Shown: positions 23,788 to 32,617 of the stretch, one piece after another
Position numbering within the stretch: the first letter of the stretch is position 1
How the letters are laid out: every line of letters begins with the position of its first letter
Assembly (NCBI GenBank): GCA_947631765.1
Contig: CANRMP010000001.1
Span: 203,587-242,765, forward strand
Direction: 5' to 3'
Length of the DNA stretch: 39,179 nucleotides
Source of the DNA: an uncultured Clostridia bacterium
GTDB taxonomy: Bacteria > Bacillota > Clostridia > Oscillospirales > CAG-272
Notes under the pieces: generated by a model
Told to the model about the DNA's origin: nothing
The model's input: only the letters and a program-made list of their open reading frames with translations
Database searches by the model: none
Made by a program: the position numbers and the translations under genes

Positions 23788-25830
23788 ATGGGCGTAATAA
23801 ATGTACTTGATTTTCAGATTGCCAACCTGATTGCCGCGGGCGAGGTGGTGGAAAGACCGGCTTCCGCCGTAAAAGAGCTGATTGAAAACTCCATAGACGC
23901 GGGGGCAAGCGAAATAACGGTCGAAATAAAGCGCGGGGGCGTAAGCTTTATAAGAGTCAGCGACAACGGATGCGGCATGGCTGCCGACGATATGCCGGTG
24001 GCAATAAAAAGACACGCCACAAGTAAAATTTCAACCGCCCTTGACCTTGACAATATCATGACCCTCGGCTTTAGAGGCGAGGCGCTTGCAGCCATAGCTT
24101 CGGTTTCGAAGCTTCGGATAATGTCAAAGCGCAAGGAGGACGCCTTCGGAACACAGCTTACCTCTGAGTCCGGTAAGGTTGTAGATATTTGCGAGGTCGG
24201 CTGTAAGGACGGCACAACGGTAATTGTAGAGGAGCTGTTTGCAAACGTTCCTGCAAGGCGCAAGTTTTTAAAAAAGGACGCCTCCGAGGGAGCCGCTGTT
24301 ATATCCATTGTGCAGAAGGTTGCGCTCTCTCATCCTGATATCGCAATAAAAATGATAAACAACGGCGTTATTGAATTTTGCACGCAGGGCGACGGCAGAA
24401 CGGAAAGATGTATATACGCCGTCATGGGCAGGGAGTTTGCCTCAAAAATGATAAACGTCAACTATGTGACTGACAGAATCGAGGTTTACGGTTATATAGG
24501 ACGTCCGGACAATGTGCGCGCCAATCGCAATTTTCAGAATTTTTATATAAACTCCCGCTATGTGAGAAGCAAGACGGCGACTGCCGCCCTTGAAACTGCG
24601 TTTGACTCCTATCTTGAGGCGGGCAAGTTCCCGACGTGCGTGCTTTATATCAATATTCACCCCGCTTTTGTCGATGTGAATGTGCACCCCACAAAGCTTG
24701 AGGTCAAGTTCTCGAATGAAAAGGCGGTGTTTGAAGCAATTTACTGCGCGGTAAAGAACGCCATACTCTCCTCCACCGACCGCCCCGAGGTGCTTTTCGA
24801 GAGGGAAGACATAAAAGCGGAAGACCACAGTCTTTACAACGCTTTTGTGCCGGTCTACGACAGAATTGCCGAAACAGAGTCAAAAAAGGTAAGCAGGGAT
24901 GCGCTTTTCGAAGAACCTTCAATGAGCGACGACGTCTCCTTTTCCGCAAAAGCTCCGCAAGGTGACCTGCTGCAGGACAGGCCCGATAATGAAGCAAAGG
25001 ATATGCCCGAGAGTAAAACCGACAGTAAACCCGATAATAAACCGTTTTCGGGCAGGTTTGAGCTTGACACGGAGGAGGAAAATGAATATCATATTTTCTC
25101 CTCAAATACGCCTGAAAAAGCAGAAAATGATGTAAAATCCGAAAATGTCACCATTCAAAGCAATGAAAATTTAAATTCTAAAAATGTTTTCCGAAATACC
25201 GCGCCCTATTTCAGCCTCGGGGATAAGTCGGACAGACTGCCTTGCCCGGAGTACAGGATACTCGGCGAGGCGTTCAAGGCGTATATCGGCGTTGAATGTG
25301 ACAACACGGTACTGCTTGTAGACAAGCACGCCGCCCACGAAAGAATCCTTTTTGAGCAGATGAAAAATATAATGAGGGCTCAGAGAGGCGCGGGACAGCT
25401 TCTGCTCATACCCTTTGAGGTCGCGCTGTCCGACGAAGAGTACACCTCTCTTGCCGAATACCGTGCAGATATTGAAAACGTCGGCTTTCGGCTTGAAGAC
25501 TCGAATATTGCAAAATCCGTGTATATAACTCAGGTACCGATGGGATTTAGTCAGGACGAGGCCTGCGACATGTTTGTTTCCATGGTCGGCGCACTTGCCG
25601 ACAACACCGGAAGCATAGAATCGACAAAAGAGCACTTTTTTGAAAAGGCGCTCTATCAAGCTTCCTGCAAGGCGGCGACAAAAGCCGGAATGGACGACAC
25701 CGAAGAGACGCTGCGCTGGATAGTTGAAAGTATTTTGCGCAATCCGGAGATAAGATACTGCCCGCACGGAAGACCGGTTGCGATAGAAATCTCCAAAAGT
25801 CAGATAGAAAAGATATTCAAAAGGACATAA
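23788..25830 (+). CDS. mutL: DNA mismatch repair endonuclease MutL
   Basis: Links mismatch recognition to strand incision. The 680-residue protein has an N-terminal GHKL ATPase with ELIENSIDAGA, SDNGCGM and GFRGEALAAI, then a long unconserved acidic linker (about 340-480). The C-terminal domain has the endonuclease motif in the form DKHAAHERILFE, where most family members have DQHA. Two further metal-site stretches, ASCKAATKAG and CPHGRP, are present, so it belongs to the nicking class of MutL, expected where no MutH exists. AGGAGG lies a little far from the ATG, and ATAGGA is a closer alternative. It ends 6 bases before tgt. Confidence 0.97.
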   Translation: MGVINVLDFQIANLIAAGEVVERPASAVKELIENSIDAGASEITVEIKRGGVSFIRVSDNGCGMAADDMPVAIKRHATSKISTALDLDNIMTLGFRGEALAAIASVSKLRIMSKRKEDAFGTQLTSESGKVVDICEVGCKDGTTVIVEELFANVPARRKFLKKDASEGAAVISIVQKVALSHPDIAIKMINNGVIEFCTQGDGRTERCIYAVMGREFASKMINVNYVTDRIEVYGYIGRPDNVRANRNFQNFYINSRYVRSKTATAALETAFDSYLEAGKFPTCVLYINIHPAFVDVNVHPTKLEVKFSNEKAVFEAIYCAVKNAILSSTDRPEVLFEREDIKAEDHSLYNAFVPVYDRIAETESKKVSRDALFEEPSMSDDVSFSAKAPQGDLLQDRPDNEAKDMPESKTDSKPDNKPFSGRFELDTEEENEYHIFSSNTPEKAENDVKSENVTIQSNENLNSKNVFRNTAPYFSLGDKSDRLPCPEYRILGEAFKAYIGVECDNTVLLVDKHAAHERILFEQMKNIMRAQRGAGQLLLIPFEVALSDEEYTSLAEYRADIENVGFRLEDSNIAKSVYITQVPMGFSQDEACDMFVSMVGALADNTGSIESTKEHFFEKALYQASCKAATKAGMDDTEETLRWIVESILRNPEIRYCPHGRPVAIEISKSQIEKIFKRT

Positions 25831-25836
25831 CTTTAT

Positions 25837-26970
25837 ATGTTTGAGCTTATAAAGAATGAAAATAAAGCCCGAAGAGGGCGCCTTGTGACCGTACACGGAA
25901 TTGTCGAAACTCCGGTATTTATGAACGTCGGCACAAGCGCCGCCATTCGCGGTGGGCTCGGGACAGAGGATCTTTATGAAATAGGATGTCAAGTCGAGCT
26001 GTCAAACACATATCACCTGCATATAAGGCCCGGGGACGACCTTGTTTACAGAATGGGCGGACTTCACAAATTCATGAACTGGGATAGACCCATTCTCACC
26101 GACAGCGGCGGCTTTCAGGTCTTTTCGCTTGCAAAGCTGCGCAAAATAAAGGAAGAAGGCGTTTACTTTTCCTCACATATAGACGGGAAAAAAATATTCA
26201 TGGGTCCCGAAGAATCCATGCAGATTCAGTCAAGGCTCGCTTCCACAATTGCAATGGCGTTTGACGAGTGTATCGAAAATCCCGCAGAGTACAAGTACGT
26301 CAAGGCTTCATGCGACAGGACATACAGATGGCTTGTAAGATGCAAGGCGGAAATGCAAAGGCTGAACTCACTGCCAGAGACGATAAATAAAAATCAGATG
26401 CTGTTCGGAATCAATCAGGGCGGCACATATGAGGACCTGCGCACCGAGCATATGAAGCAAATTGCCGAGCTTGACCTTGACGGCTACGCCATAGGCGGAC
26501 TTGCCGTCGGCGAGCCTGCCGAGGAGATGTACCGCATTATTGAACAGGTTGAAGAATATATGCCCGAAAATAAGCCGAGGTACTTAATGGGTGTGGGAAC
26601 GCCATGTAATATACTTGAAGCGGTGCATCGCGGCATAGATTTTTTTGATTGCGTTATGCCAAGCCGCAACGCACGGCACGGAAACCTGTTCACATGGGAG
26701 GGAAAGCTCACAATACTTAACGAAAAGTACAAAGAGGACAAGAATCCCATTTCGTTATCCTGCAAATGCCCCGCCTGCAAGAATCATACAAGGGCATATA
26801 TAAGGCACCTGCTCAAGGTCGAGGAAATGCTCGGAATGCGCCTTTGCGTTCTCCACAACCTTTATTTTTACAATGAACTTATGCAAAAGATAAGATACGC
26901 TCTGGATGGCGGCTATTTTGAAAGCTTTTATCAAAAATATGTGCAAATACTCGGAATGAGAGCAGAGTAA
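25837..26970 (+). CDS. tgt: tRNA-guanine transglycosylase
   Basis: Exchanges guanine-34 of tRNAs with GUN anticodons for preQ1, the step before QueA in queuosine synthesis. The 377-residue protein carries LTDSGGFQVFSL with the acid/base aspartate, FGINQGGTYEDLR, GGLAVGEP, the nucleophile region FDCVMPSRNARHGNLFT, and the zinc site CKCPACKN with a histidine further downstream (VLHNLYF). It follows mutL by 6 bases and probably ends the unit, as a new promoter lies immediately downstream. The assignment is very secure. Confidence 0.98.
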   Translation: MFELIKNENKARRGRLVTVHGIVETPVFMNVGTSAAIRGGLGTEDLYEIGCQVELSNTYHLHIRPGDDLVYRMGGLHKFMNWDRPILTDSGGFQVFSLAKLRKIKEEGVYFSSHIDGKKIFMGPEESMQIQSRLASTIAMAFDECIENPAEYKYVKASCDRTYRWLVRCKAEMQRLNSLPETINKNQMLFGINQGGTYEDLRTEHMKQIAELDLDGYAIGGLAVGEPAEEMYRIIEQVEEYMPENKPRYLMGVGTPCNILEAVHRGIDFFDCVMPSRNARHGNLFTWEGKLTILNEKYKEDKNPISLSCKCPACKNHTRAYIRHLLKVEEMLGMRLCVLHNLYFYNELMQKIRYALDGGYFESFYQKYVQILGMRAE

Positions 26971-26984
26971 ATTCGCCTTTGCAC

Positions 26985-27013
26985 TTGAATTTTGTAAAAC
27001 AATATGTTAAAAT
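26985..27013 (+). promoter_or_regulatory. Sigma-A promoter of mscL
   Basis: TTGAAT (26985-26990), a 17-base spacer ending TATGT, TAAAAT (27008-27013), with the TRTGN extended -10. Confidence 0.7.
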
Positions 27014-27065
27014 GAATAAAAATGAAAAAAAGCGGCGCTTTTAAATGCCGCGGAAAGGAAAGAAT

Positions 27066-27566
27066 ATGAAAAAATTCGCATCGGAATTTAAGACCTTTAT
27101 AACAAGGGGCAACGTTATGGATCTTGCAATAGGCGTTATTATCGGCGCCGCTTTTCAGGCGATAGTCAATTCCTTTGTAAATGACCTTGTCATGCCTTTT
27201 ATCGGTCTTGCAACCAGAGGCGTGAACTTCTCGGAGCAGTTTGTCGTGCTGAAGCTTGCAGACGGCGTCGCCGAGGGGACGACCTATCCTTCGCTTGCAC
27301 TGGCAAGAGAAGCAGGGGCAACGGTTTTCGCTTACGGAAGCTTCATAACCGCGGTGGTCAATTTCCTGCTTATGGCGTTTATTATCTTCATAATGGTGAA
27401 AATCGTAAACAGAATTTCCGGTCTTACCAAGAAGGAAAAAGCCGCTCCCGCACCTGCACCCGCTCCCGCACCTACCACCAAAATATGCCCTTATTGCCGC
27501 AGCGAGATAGCGCTTGAAGCTACAAGATGCCCTCATTGCACCTCGGAACTTGGGGAAAACAAGTAA
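27066..27566 (+). CDS. mscL: Large-conductance mechanosensitive channel with C-terminal zinc ribbon
   Basis: MscL opens a wide membrane pore under severe osmotic downshock. The 166-residue protein begins [27 protein letters not shown], the conserved N-terminal helix and first membrane segment of MscL. The second membrane segment lies at about 100-120 ([18 protein letters not shown]). The usual C-terminal helical bundle is short and replaced by a flexible Pro-Ala linker of about ten residues and a zinc ribbon, CPYC...CPHC, at about 142-158. ATG at 27066 is chosen over the upstream ATG at 27045 because GGAAAG precedes it and it gives the canonical N-terminus. The gene stands alone, between its own promoter and a strong terminator. 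Confidence 0.94.
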   Translation: MKKFASEFKTFITRGNVMDLAIGVIIGAAFQAIVNSFVNDLVMPFIGLATRGVNFSEQFVVLKLADGVAEGTTYPSLALAREAGATVFAYGSFITAVVNFLLMAFIIFIMVKIVNRISGLTKKEKAAPAPAPAPAPTTKICPYCRSEIALEATRCPHCTSELGENK

Positions 27567-27585
27567 TATTATTTTCACATGCAAA

Positions 27586-27626
27586 GCGCCGTGCGAAATT
27601 TAACGCACGGCGCGACCTCTTTTTTA
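27586..27626 (+). terminator. Terminator of mscL
   Basis: A perfect 10-bp stem, GCGCCGTGCG (27586-27595) with CGCACGGCGC (27604-27613), is followed by CTCTTTTTTTA. Confidence 0.9.
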
Positions 27627-27716
27627 AAGATTATTTCACAAGGCAAATTGAACCTTGGAAAAGATATTTATTATTTTGTATCACAAAATAATTTTTGTCA
27701 AACAAAGCGGCGGGCG

Positions 27717-27724
27717 CATATAAT
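27717..27724 (+). promoter_or_regulatory. Possible sporulation-type -10 element before yunB
   Basis: CATATAAT resembles the CATACAAT -10 of mother-cell sigma-E promoters. A confident -35 was not found at the proper distance. It lies 50 bases before the chosen yunB start. A plain sigma-A TATAAT is contained in it, so the alternative is a vegetative promoter. Confidence 0.35.
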
Positions 27725-27773
27725 GTACCAGAGCCGTTATATTTTTGCGGCGGAACTTTGCGAGGTGTTTGTT

Positions 27774-28412
27774 TTGAGAAACAGGGTGCTAAAAAATTAT
27801 TTAAGACGGATAAGTCCGGCAAAAAAGCGGGCAATATGCGGAGCTTCGGTATTTTCGGCGCTGCTTGTGTTTTTTATTGTTTCCTACGTAAGAGCGGTGC
27901 CTGTCGCCGTTATGACAATGGAAACCGTGTCAAAGGGCGATATTGAAAAAACGGTGGTGGCGTCAGCCGAAAGGGCAATAAGCGAAAATGAAAGCGGACT
28001 TTTTTCAATGGTTACAAACTCAAGCGGCGAGATAGTTTCGCTTGAAGCGGACGTGAACGCCATAAACGCTCTTACCTCAAACGTGGTGAGCTACATACAT
28101 GATGACATTAAAAAAATGGGAAATATCAAAATACCGGTCCCGCTGGGCAGTACTTTAGGGGGTCGGCTTTTTTACGGAATGGGACCGAATATAATTGTTC
28201 GGGCGACCCCGTATGTTGCGGCGTATGCGCATATTGAGAGCAGCTTTGTCGAGGCAGGAATAAATCAAACTCTGCACCGCATGACAATGACGGTAAGCAC
28301 CGAGGTCACGGTTATATGCGCCGGAAAAACGGTCACTTTTAACACCGAAAGTCAGATAACCGTCTCCGAGGAAATAATAATCGGCAAGGTTCCGAGCGGA
28401 GTTATCAGATGA
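27774..28412 (+). CDS. yunB: YunB-like sporulation protein
   Basis: A protein of about 212 residues with one N-terminal membrane segment (about 20-42) and an extracytoplasmic domain. The stretches IPVPLGSTLGGRLFYGMGP and SFVEAGINQTLHRM match the conserved core of YunB, a sporulation protein whose gene is under sigma-E control in Bacillus subtilis; its molecular function is unknown. TTG at 27774 is preferred because GAGGTG precedes it by 6 bases; GTG at 27765 overlaps that site, and ATG at 27723 lies in the putative promoter. Bacillus YunB is about 40 residues longer. Its stop overlaps the end of the convergent reductase gene by 8 bases. It is the main sign in the window that the organism forms spores. 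Confidence 0.82.
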   Translation: MRNRVLKNYLRRISPAKKRAICGASVFSALLVFFIVSYVRAVPVAVMTMETVSKGDIEKTVVASAERAISENESGLFSMVTNSSGEIVSLEADVNAINALTSNVVSYIHDDIKKMGNIKIPVPLGSTLGGRLFYGMGPNIIVRATPYVAAYAHIESSFVEAGINQTLHRMTMTVSTEVTVICAGKTVTFNTESQITVSEEIIIGKVPSGVIR

Positions 28413-29139
28413 CAAAGCCTCCGTTCACACCTATATTCTGACCTGTGATAAAAGAAGCGGCTTCCGACGAGAGAAAATAAACCGCCTGCGCAATATCTTC
28501 GGGCGTTCCGTTTCTGCCAAGCGGCGTTTCTTTTGCAAGAGCATTCAGAGTTTCTTTGCCGAGATTTAGCGTCATGTCTGTTGCTATAACACCCGGGGAA
28601 ACGCAGTTAACGCGTATTCCCGAGGGGGCAACCTCCTTGGCAAGGGCTTTTGTCATGCCGATAAGCGCGGCTTTAGACGCCGAGTATATCACCTCCATCG
28701 ACGCTCCGACCTCCCCCCACATCGAAGAAATGAATATAATGCTTCCGCTCTTTTGAGAAATCATGTGAGGCAGTACCGCTTTTGTAACAAGATATGCGCC
28801 CTTGACGTTTGTGTCCATTATATAGTCGTATGTCTTCTCGTCGGTGTACTGAAAAAGCTCCTGCTTTGCAACCCCCGCGCACAGTACGAGTGTATCTATG
28901 CCGCCCATATTCGAAAGTGCCAAAGCTACCGCTTTTTCCGACTCCTCGGCAACCCTTACGTCAAAGGGCAAAAAAGCCGCGCTCTTGTCGTACTCTCGAA
29001 CTTTTTTTAACGTTTCCTCAGCCTTTTGAGAAAACGTCCTCCCACAAAGGGTAACTCTGCAGCCTTTCTTTGCAAAATTTAGTGCGCACCGGGCGCCGAT
29101 ACCTCTTGAGGCTCCCGTTATAAGTACGTTCTTTGACAT
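28405..29139 (-). CDS. FabG-like short-chain dehydrogenase/reductase
   Basis: A 244-residue classical short-chain dehydrogenase/reductase. The cofactor motif ITGASRGIGA is at the N-terminus, LVLCAGVA supports the fold, and the catalytic Ser-Tyr-Lys set occurs in ISSMWGEVG and YSASKAAL; the C-terminus ends GQNIGVNGGFVI. It resembles 3-oxoacyl-ACP reductases. Clostridial stand-alone copies of this kind are often assigned as elongation factor P 5-aminopentanone reductase (YmfI); absence of other fatty acid genes fits that, but sequence alone does not prove it. AGGGG precedes the ATG, and the promoter is perfect consensus. The gene converges on yunB with an 8-base overlap and no terminator between. 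Confidence 0.88.
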   Translation of the reverse strand: MSKNVLITGASRGIGARCALNFAKKGCRVTLCGRTFSQKAEETLKKVREYDKSAAFLPFDVRVAEESEKAVALALSNMGGIDTLVLCAGVAKQELFQYTDEKTYDYIMDTNVKGAYLVTKAVLPHMISQKSGSIIFISSMWGEVGASMEVIYSASKAALIGMTKALAKEVAPSGIRVNCVSPGVIATDMTLNLGKETLNALAKETPLGRNGTPEDIAQAVYFLSSEAASFITGQNIGVNGGFVI

Positions 29140-29172
29140 ATGTTTCCCCTTAAGTTAAACCTTTTACAAAGG

Positions 29173-29201
29173 ATTATATTACTTTTTATTCATTTTGTCA
29201 A
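29173..29201 (-). promoter_or_regulatory. Consensus sigma-A promoter of the reductase gene
   Basis: On the minus strand TTGACA (29196-29201), exactly 17 bases, TATAAT (29173-29178). It is a full match to consensus in both hexamers, the strongest in the window. Confidence 0.85.
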
Positions 29202-29233
29202 CAATGAGTATACGCAAAATTGCATCTTCCGTA

Positions 29234-29262
29234 TTGAAAAAACAATATAAATGTGTTATACT
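29234..29262 (+). promoter_or_regulatory. Sigma-A promoter of the DUF1292 gene
   Basis: TTGAAA (29234-29239), a 17-base spacer ending TGTGT, TATACT (29257-29262), with extended -10. It may also serve uvrB-murI-uvrA, as no clear terminator was seen after the DUF1292 gene. Confidence 0.75.
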
Positions 29263-29317
29263 ATTAAGAAAGTAGGATCGGTTTATCTAAGGTCCGAGAA
29301 AGGCGGTTTAAAATAAT

Positions 29318-29719
29318 ATGCTTACCGATATCAGAGCTTTTCTTGACTCTCTTCTTGACGAGGAGAACAGCGGCACGGTTGAACTTGTAAATGACCGTGG
29401 AGAATCTGCGCTTTTTGATCAGGTCTGCGTGCTTCCCGAGGGAGATACAAGGTACTATGCAATTCTTCAGCCCGTGAGCGAGAGCGGCGAGGAGATGGGA
29501 GATCCGGTTGTTTTTGTTTTTGAGAACGCTGACGGAAACGACGTTACAATTGACGTGGTAACCGACCAATATATCATTCATGACGTTTTTGCCGAATACA
29601 AGCGTATTCGCGGCGCTTATGATGACGAGCCGGACGGTTTGGACGAGTATGAGGGCGACGAGCTTGAAATGCTGAATGAGCTTGAGGACGAGGAGCCGGA
29701 CGGCTCCGAGGACGTCTGA
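29318..29719 (+). CDS. DUF1292-domain protein
   Basis: A 133-residue acidic protein. Residues 15-90 match the DUF1292 pattern (VELVNDRGESALFDQVCVLP, then YYAILQPV and VVFVFEN), a small beta-rich domain common in Firmicutes with unknown function. The tail from about residue 97 is almost entirely acidic (EPDGLDEYEGDELEMLNELEDEEPD). AAAGGCGG precedes the ATG. In other Clostridia such genes are usually near alaS and the Holliday junction resolvase gene; here it precedes uvrB instead. No catalytic or binding residues are evident. Confidence 0.85.
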   Translation: MLTDIRAFLDSLLDEENSGTVELVNDRGESALFDQVCVLPEGDTRYYAILQPVSESGEEMGDPVVFVFENADGNDVTIDVVTDQYIIHDVFAEYKRIRGAYDDEPDGLDEYEGDELEMLNELEDEEPDGSEDV

Positions 29720-29834
29720 CGGCTTTTTGCGCTCTTTTAAAAAAGCGAGACGTACTTTATAAATCTTTGGAATTTTAAAAAATACGCGCTGAAAGGAAGC
29801 TTTAATTTAAGGCAAGGGTTTTCGAAACTGTCAT

Positions 29835-31814
29835 ATGTCCGAATTTGAAATTGTTTCCGATTATAAACCCACGGGGGATCAGCCCGACGCTATTGCAAAG
29901 CTTGTGGCGGGTGTTGAAAGCGGGATGAAGATGCAGACCCTTCTCGGCGTTACCGGTTCGGGTAAGACCTTTACCATGGCAAACGTTATTGCCGCCGTTA
30001 ACAAGCCCACTCTGGTGCTTGCCCACAATAAGACCTTGGCGGCGCAGCTTTGCTCGGAATTTCGTGAGATTTTTCCCCACAATGCGGTTGAATATTTCGT
30101 CTCATATTACGATTATTATCAGCCGGAGGCATACATTCCGGGTAAGGACGTATATATCGAAAAGGACAGCGCCGTCAACGACGAAATTGACAGACTGCGC
30201 CACAGCGCGACCACGGCGCTTTTCGAGCGAAACGACGTGATAATTGTCGCAAGCGTATCCTGCATTTATTCCCTTGGAGATCCTTTGGAATATAAGAACG
30301 AGGTGATTTCCCTGCGGGTCGGGGCGCACATGAGCCGCGAGGATTTTATATCCCGACTTATTTACATGCAGTACGACAGAAACGACGTGAATTTTGTGCG
30401 CGATACCTTCCGTGTGCATGGGGATATTGTGGAGGTTCTGCCCGCTTCGAGCGACAAAAAGGCGATACGCGTCGAGTTTTTCGGGGACGAGATAGACCGC
30501 ATAACCGAGGTGCACACCGTCACCGGCGAGGTGCTTCGCACGCTTAACTATCACATGATATTCCCGGCTACCCATTACGCAATATCTCCCGAAAAGCGAG
30601 AGGAAGCCTTTGCAGAGATCGAGCGGGAAATGGAGGAACGCTATGAGTTTTTCCTGTCTCAAAATAAGCTTATCGAGGCACAGCGCATCCGCGAGCGGAC
30701 AAAATACGACCTTGAAATGTTAAGGGAGGTCGGCTTTTGCTCGGGAGTTGAAAACTATTCAAGGATTCTTTCGGGAAGAAAGCCCGGGTCTACTCCGTAT
30801 TGTCTGCTTGATTATTTTCCGAAAGACTATCTTATGATAATAGACGAAAGTCACGTTTCAATACCTCAGGTCAGGGGAATGAGCGGCGGCGACAGGGCAA
30901 GAAAGACCACGCTTGTGGATTACGGCTTCAGACTGCCCTCCGCATATGACAACCGTCCGCTTTTCTTTAATGAATTTGAAAGCAAGATAAATCAGGTGAT
31001 ATTTGTCTCCGCAACTCCGGCAGAGTATGAAAAAACGCACAGCGCGCAGATTGCCGAACAGCTTATCCGCCCGACAGGACTTGTCGATCCTCCGGTTGAG
31101 GTAAGACCTGTCGAAGGACAGATAGAGGACCTTATAAATGAAATAAGGCTCACGACCAAAAAAGGATTCCGCACGCTTGTAACCACGCTCACAAAAAAAA
31201 TGGCGGAGGACCTTACCGAATATCTTGAAATGAATCTCATAAAGGTCAAATACATTCATCACAATGTTGAAACCATGGAGAGAGCGGAGATAATACGGGA
31301 TTTGAGGCTCGGAGTTTTTGACGTTCTTGTCGGAGTGAATCTGTTAAGAGAGGGACTTGACCTGCCTGAGGTGGCGCTTGTTGCGATACTTGACGCCGAC
31401 AAAGAGGGATTTCTTCGCGGCGAGACCTCGCTTATTCAGACAATAGGGCGCGCGGCAAGAAACGCCGAGAGTCACGTAATAATGTACGCCGACACCGTGA
31501 CAAATTCTATGAGGCTTGCCATAAACGAGACCGAAAGACGTCGGAATTTCCAGATAAAATACAACAAAGAGCACGGTATAGTTCCGAAAACCATTATAAA
31601 ACCCGTCAGAGAGCTTATAGACCTCGGCGAGAGCAAATCCGAGGAGAAAAAAGGCTCGAAAAAGGTCAAGCCTCAAAAAAGCGCCCTGCACGTTGAAAGT
31701 ATTCCGGAGCTTGAAAAGCAGATGTTTGCCGCGGCGGAAGCCCTTGACTTTGAAAAGGCGGCATATCTGCGAGACAAAATAAGGGCGCTTGAAAAGAAAC
31801 AGGACGATAAATAA
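29835..31814 (+). CDS. uvrB: Excinuclease ABC subunit B
   Basis: Helicase-like damage-verification subunit of nucleotide excision repair. The 659-residue protein begins with the standard [17 protein letters not shown], has Walker [14 protein letters not shown], the damage-probing beta-hairpin with [12 protein letters not shown], the helicase motifs ([27 protein letters not shown]), and the C-terminal UVR domain ([19 protein letters not shown]) that binds UvrC. The ATG at 29835 has only a distant GGCAAGGG, so initiation looks weak; no other in-frame start follows the stop at 29808. murI is 17 bases downstream, then uvrA. Confidence 0.98.
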   Translation: MSEFEIVSDYKPTGDQPDAIAKLVAGVESGMKMQTLLGVTGSGKTFTMANVIAAVNKPTLVLAHNKTLAAQLCSEFREIFPHNAVEYFVSYYDYYQPEAYIPGKDVYIEKDSAVNDEIDRLRHSATTALFERNDVIIVASVSCIYSLGDPLEYKNEVISLRVGAHMSREDFISRLIYMQYDRNDVNFVRDTFRVHGDIVEVLPASSDKKAIRVEFFGDEIDRITEVHTVTGEVLRTLNYHMIFPATHYAISPEKREEAFAEIEREMEERYEFFLSQNKLIEAQRIRERTKYDLEMLREVGFCSGVENYSRILSGRKPGSTPYCLLDYFPKDYLMIIDESHVSIPQVRGMSGGDRARKTTLVDYGFRLPSAYDNRPLFFNEFESKINQVIFVSATPAEYEKTHSAQIAEQLIRPTGLVDPPVEVRPVEGQIEDLINEIRLTTKKGFRTLVTTLTKKMAEDLTEYLEMNLIKVKYIHHNVETMERAEIIRDLRLGVFDVLVGVNLLREGLDLPEVALVAILDADKEGFLRGETSLIQTIGRAARNAESHVIMYADTVTNSMRLAINETERRRNFQIKYNKEHGIVPKTIIKPVRELIDLGESKSEEKKGSKKVKPQKSALHVESIPELEKQMFAAAEALDFEKAAYLRDKIRALEKKQDDK

Positions 31815-31831
31815 CTGTAAAAGGTAAAGCT

Positions 31832-32617
31832 ATGAACTACACTTTGGAACAAAATATGCCTGTTGCGGTCTTTGATTCGGGGCTCGGAGGACTGAGCACC
31901 TTAATTGAGCTTAGAAAGCTCATGCCGGGCGAAGACTTCTTATACTACGGGGACTTTGCCAACTCGCCCTACGGCACCAAAAGCGCCGAGGAGGTAAAGC
32001 GGCTGGCTTTTGAATGTGTCAAATACCTTCTGTCCCGCAAGGTAAAGGCTATTGTAATCGCCTGCAACACAGCGACCAGCGCCGCCGCGGGCAGTCTGCG
32101 CGAATGTTATGACTTTTTGCCGATAATCGGCGCGGAGCCGGCTATAAAGCCCGCGGTTTTATATAAAAGCGGCTCAAACGTTCTTGTTATGGCGACAAGC
32201 ATGACCTTGGCGGAGGAAAAATTCAAAACGCTTTCACAAAGCCTTAAAGATAAGGCAAATATTATTCCGCTTCCTTGCCCCGGGCTTGTTGAGTTTGTCG
32301 AAAGAGGGGATACAGACAGCCCCGAGCTTTGCAGCTTTTTAAAAGAGCATATTGAAAAAAATATTCGGGTGAAGATTGATTCGGTGGTGCTCGGATGCAC
32401 GCATTATCCCTTTGTGGCAAACGTCGTTTCAAAAATAGTCGGTAGGGACGTGCCTATATTTGACGGAAATAAGGGAATAGCAAAAGAATGTAAAAGAAGG
32501 CTTGAGGCTCTAAGCCTTTTGAATTTGCAGTCTGCTTTAGGCAAGGTTGAAATAACCGGCAATCAAATAGATGATAAAAAAATAAAGATAGCAGAAAAAC
32601 TGATGGAGAATAAATGA
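31832..32617 (+). CDS. murI: Glutamate racemase
   Basis: Converts L-glutamate to the D-glutamate used in peptidoglycan. The 261-residue protein has [12 protein letters not shown] with the proton-abstracting loop, the first catalytic cysteine in [13 protein letters not shown], and the second in [16 protein letters not shown] precedes the ATG, and a close in-frame ATG 24 bases later (MPVAVFDSG) is a possible alternative start. It is embedded between uvrB and uvrA and overlaps uvrA by 4 bases, so its expression is tied to the repair genes. The assignment is very secure. Confidence 0.97.
   Translation: MNYTLEQNMPVAVFDSGLGGLSTLIELRKLMPGEDFLYYGDFANSPYGTKSAEEVKRLAFECVKYLLSRKVKAIVIACNTATSAAAGSLRECYDFLPIIGAEPAIKPAVLYKSGSNVLVMATSMTLAEEKFKTLSQSLKDKANIIPLPCPGLVEFVERGDTDSPELCSFLKEHIEKNIRVKIDSVVLGCTHYPFVANVVSKIVGRDVPIFDGNKGIAKECKRRLEALSLLNLQSALGKVEITGNQIDDKKIKIAEKLMENK

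Noticed and set aside
27459-27484. Repeated CCCGCACC units in mscL as a tandem-repeat switch
   Set aside because: The units are few and imperfect and simply encode the Pro-Ala linker; no frame-changing unit length is evident.
29722-29752. Possible terminator after the DUF1292 gene (GCTTTTT/AAAAAGC)
   Set aside because: The stem is A/T-only apart from its end, other pairings compete, and no proper T tract follows. Read-through into uvrB is plausible.
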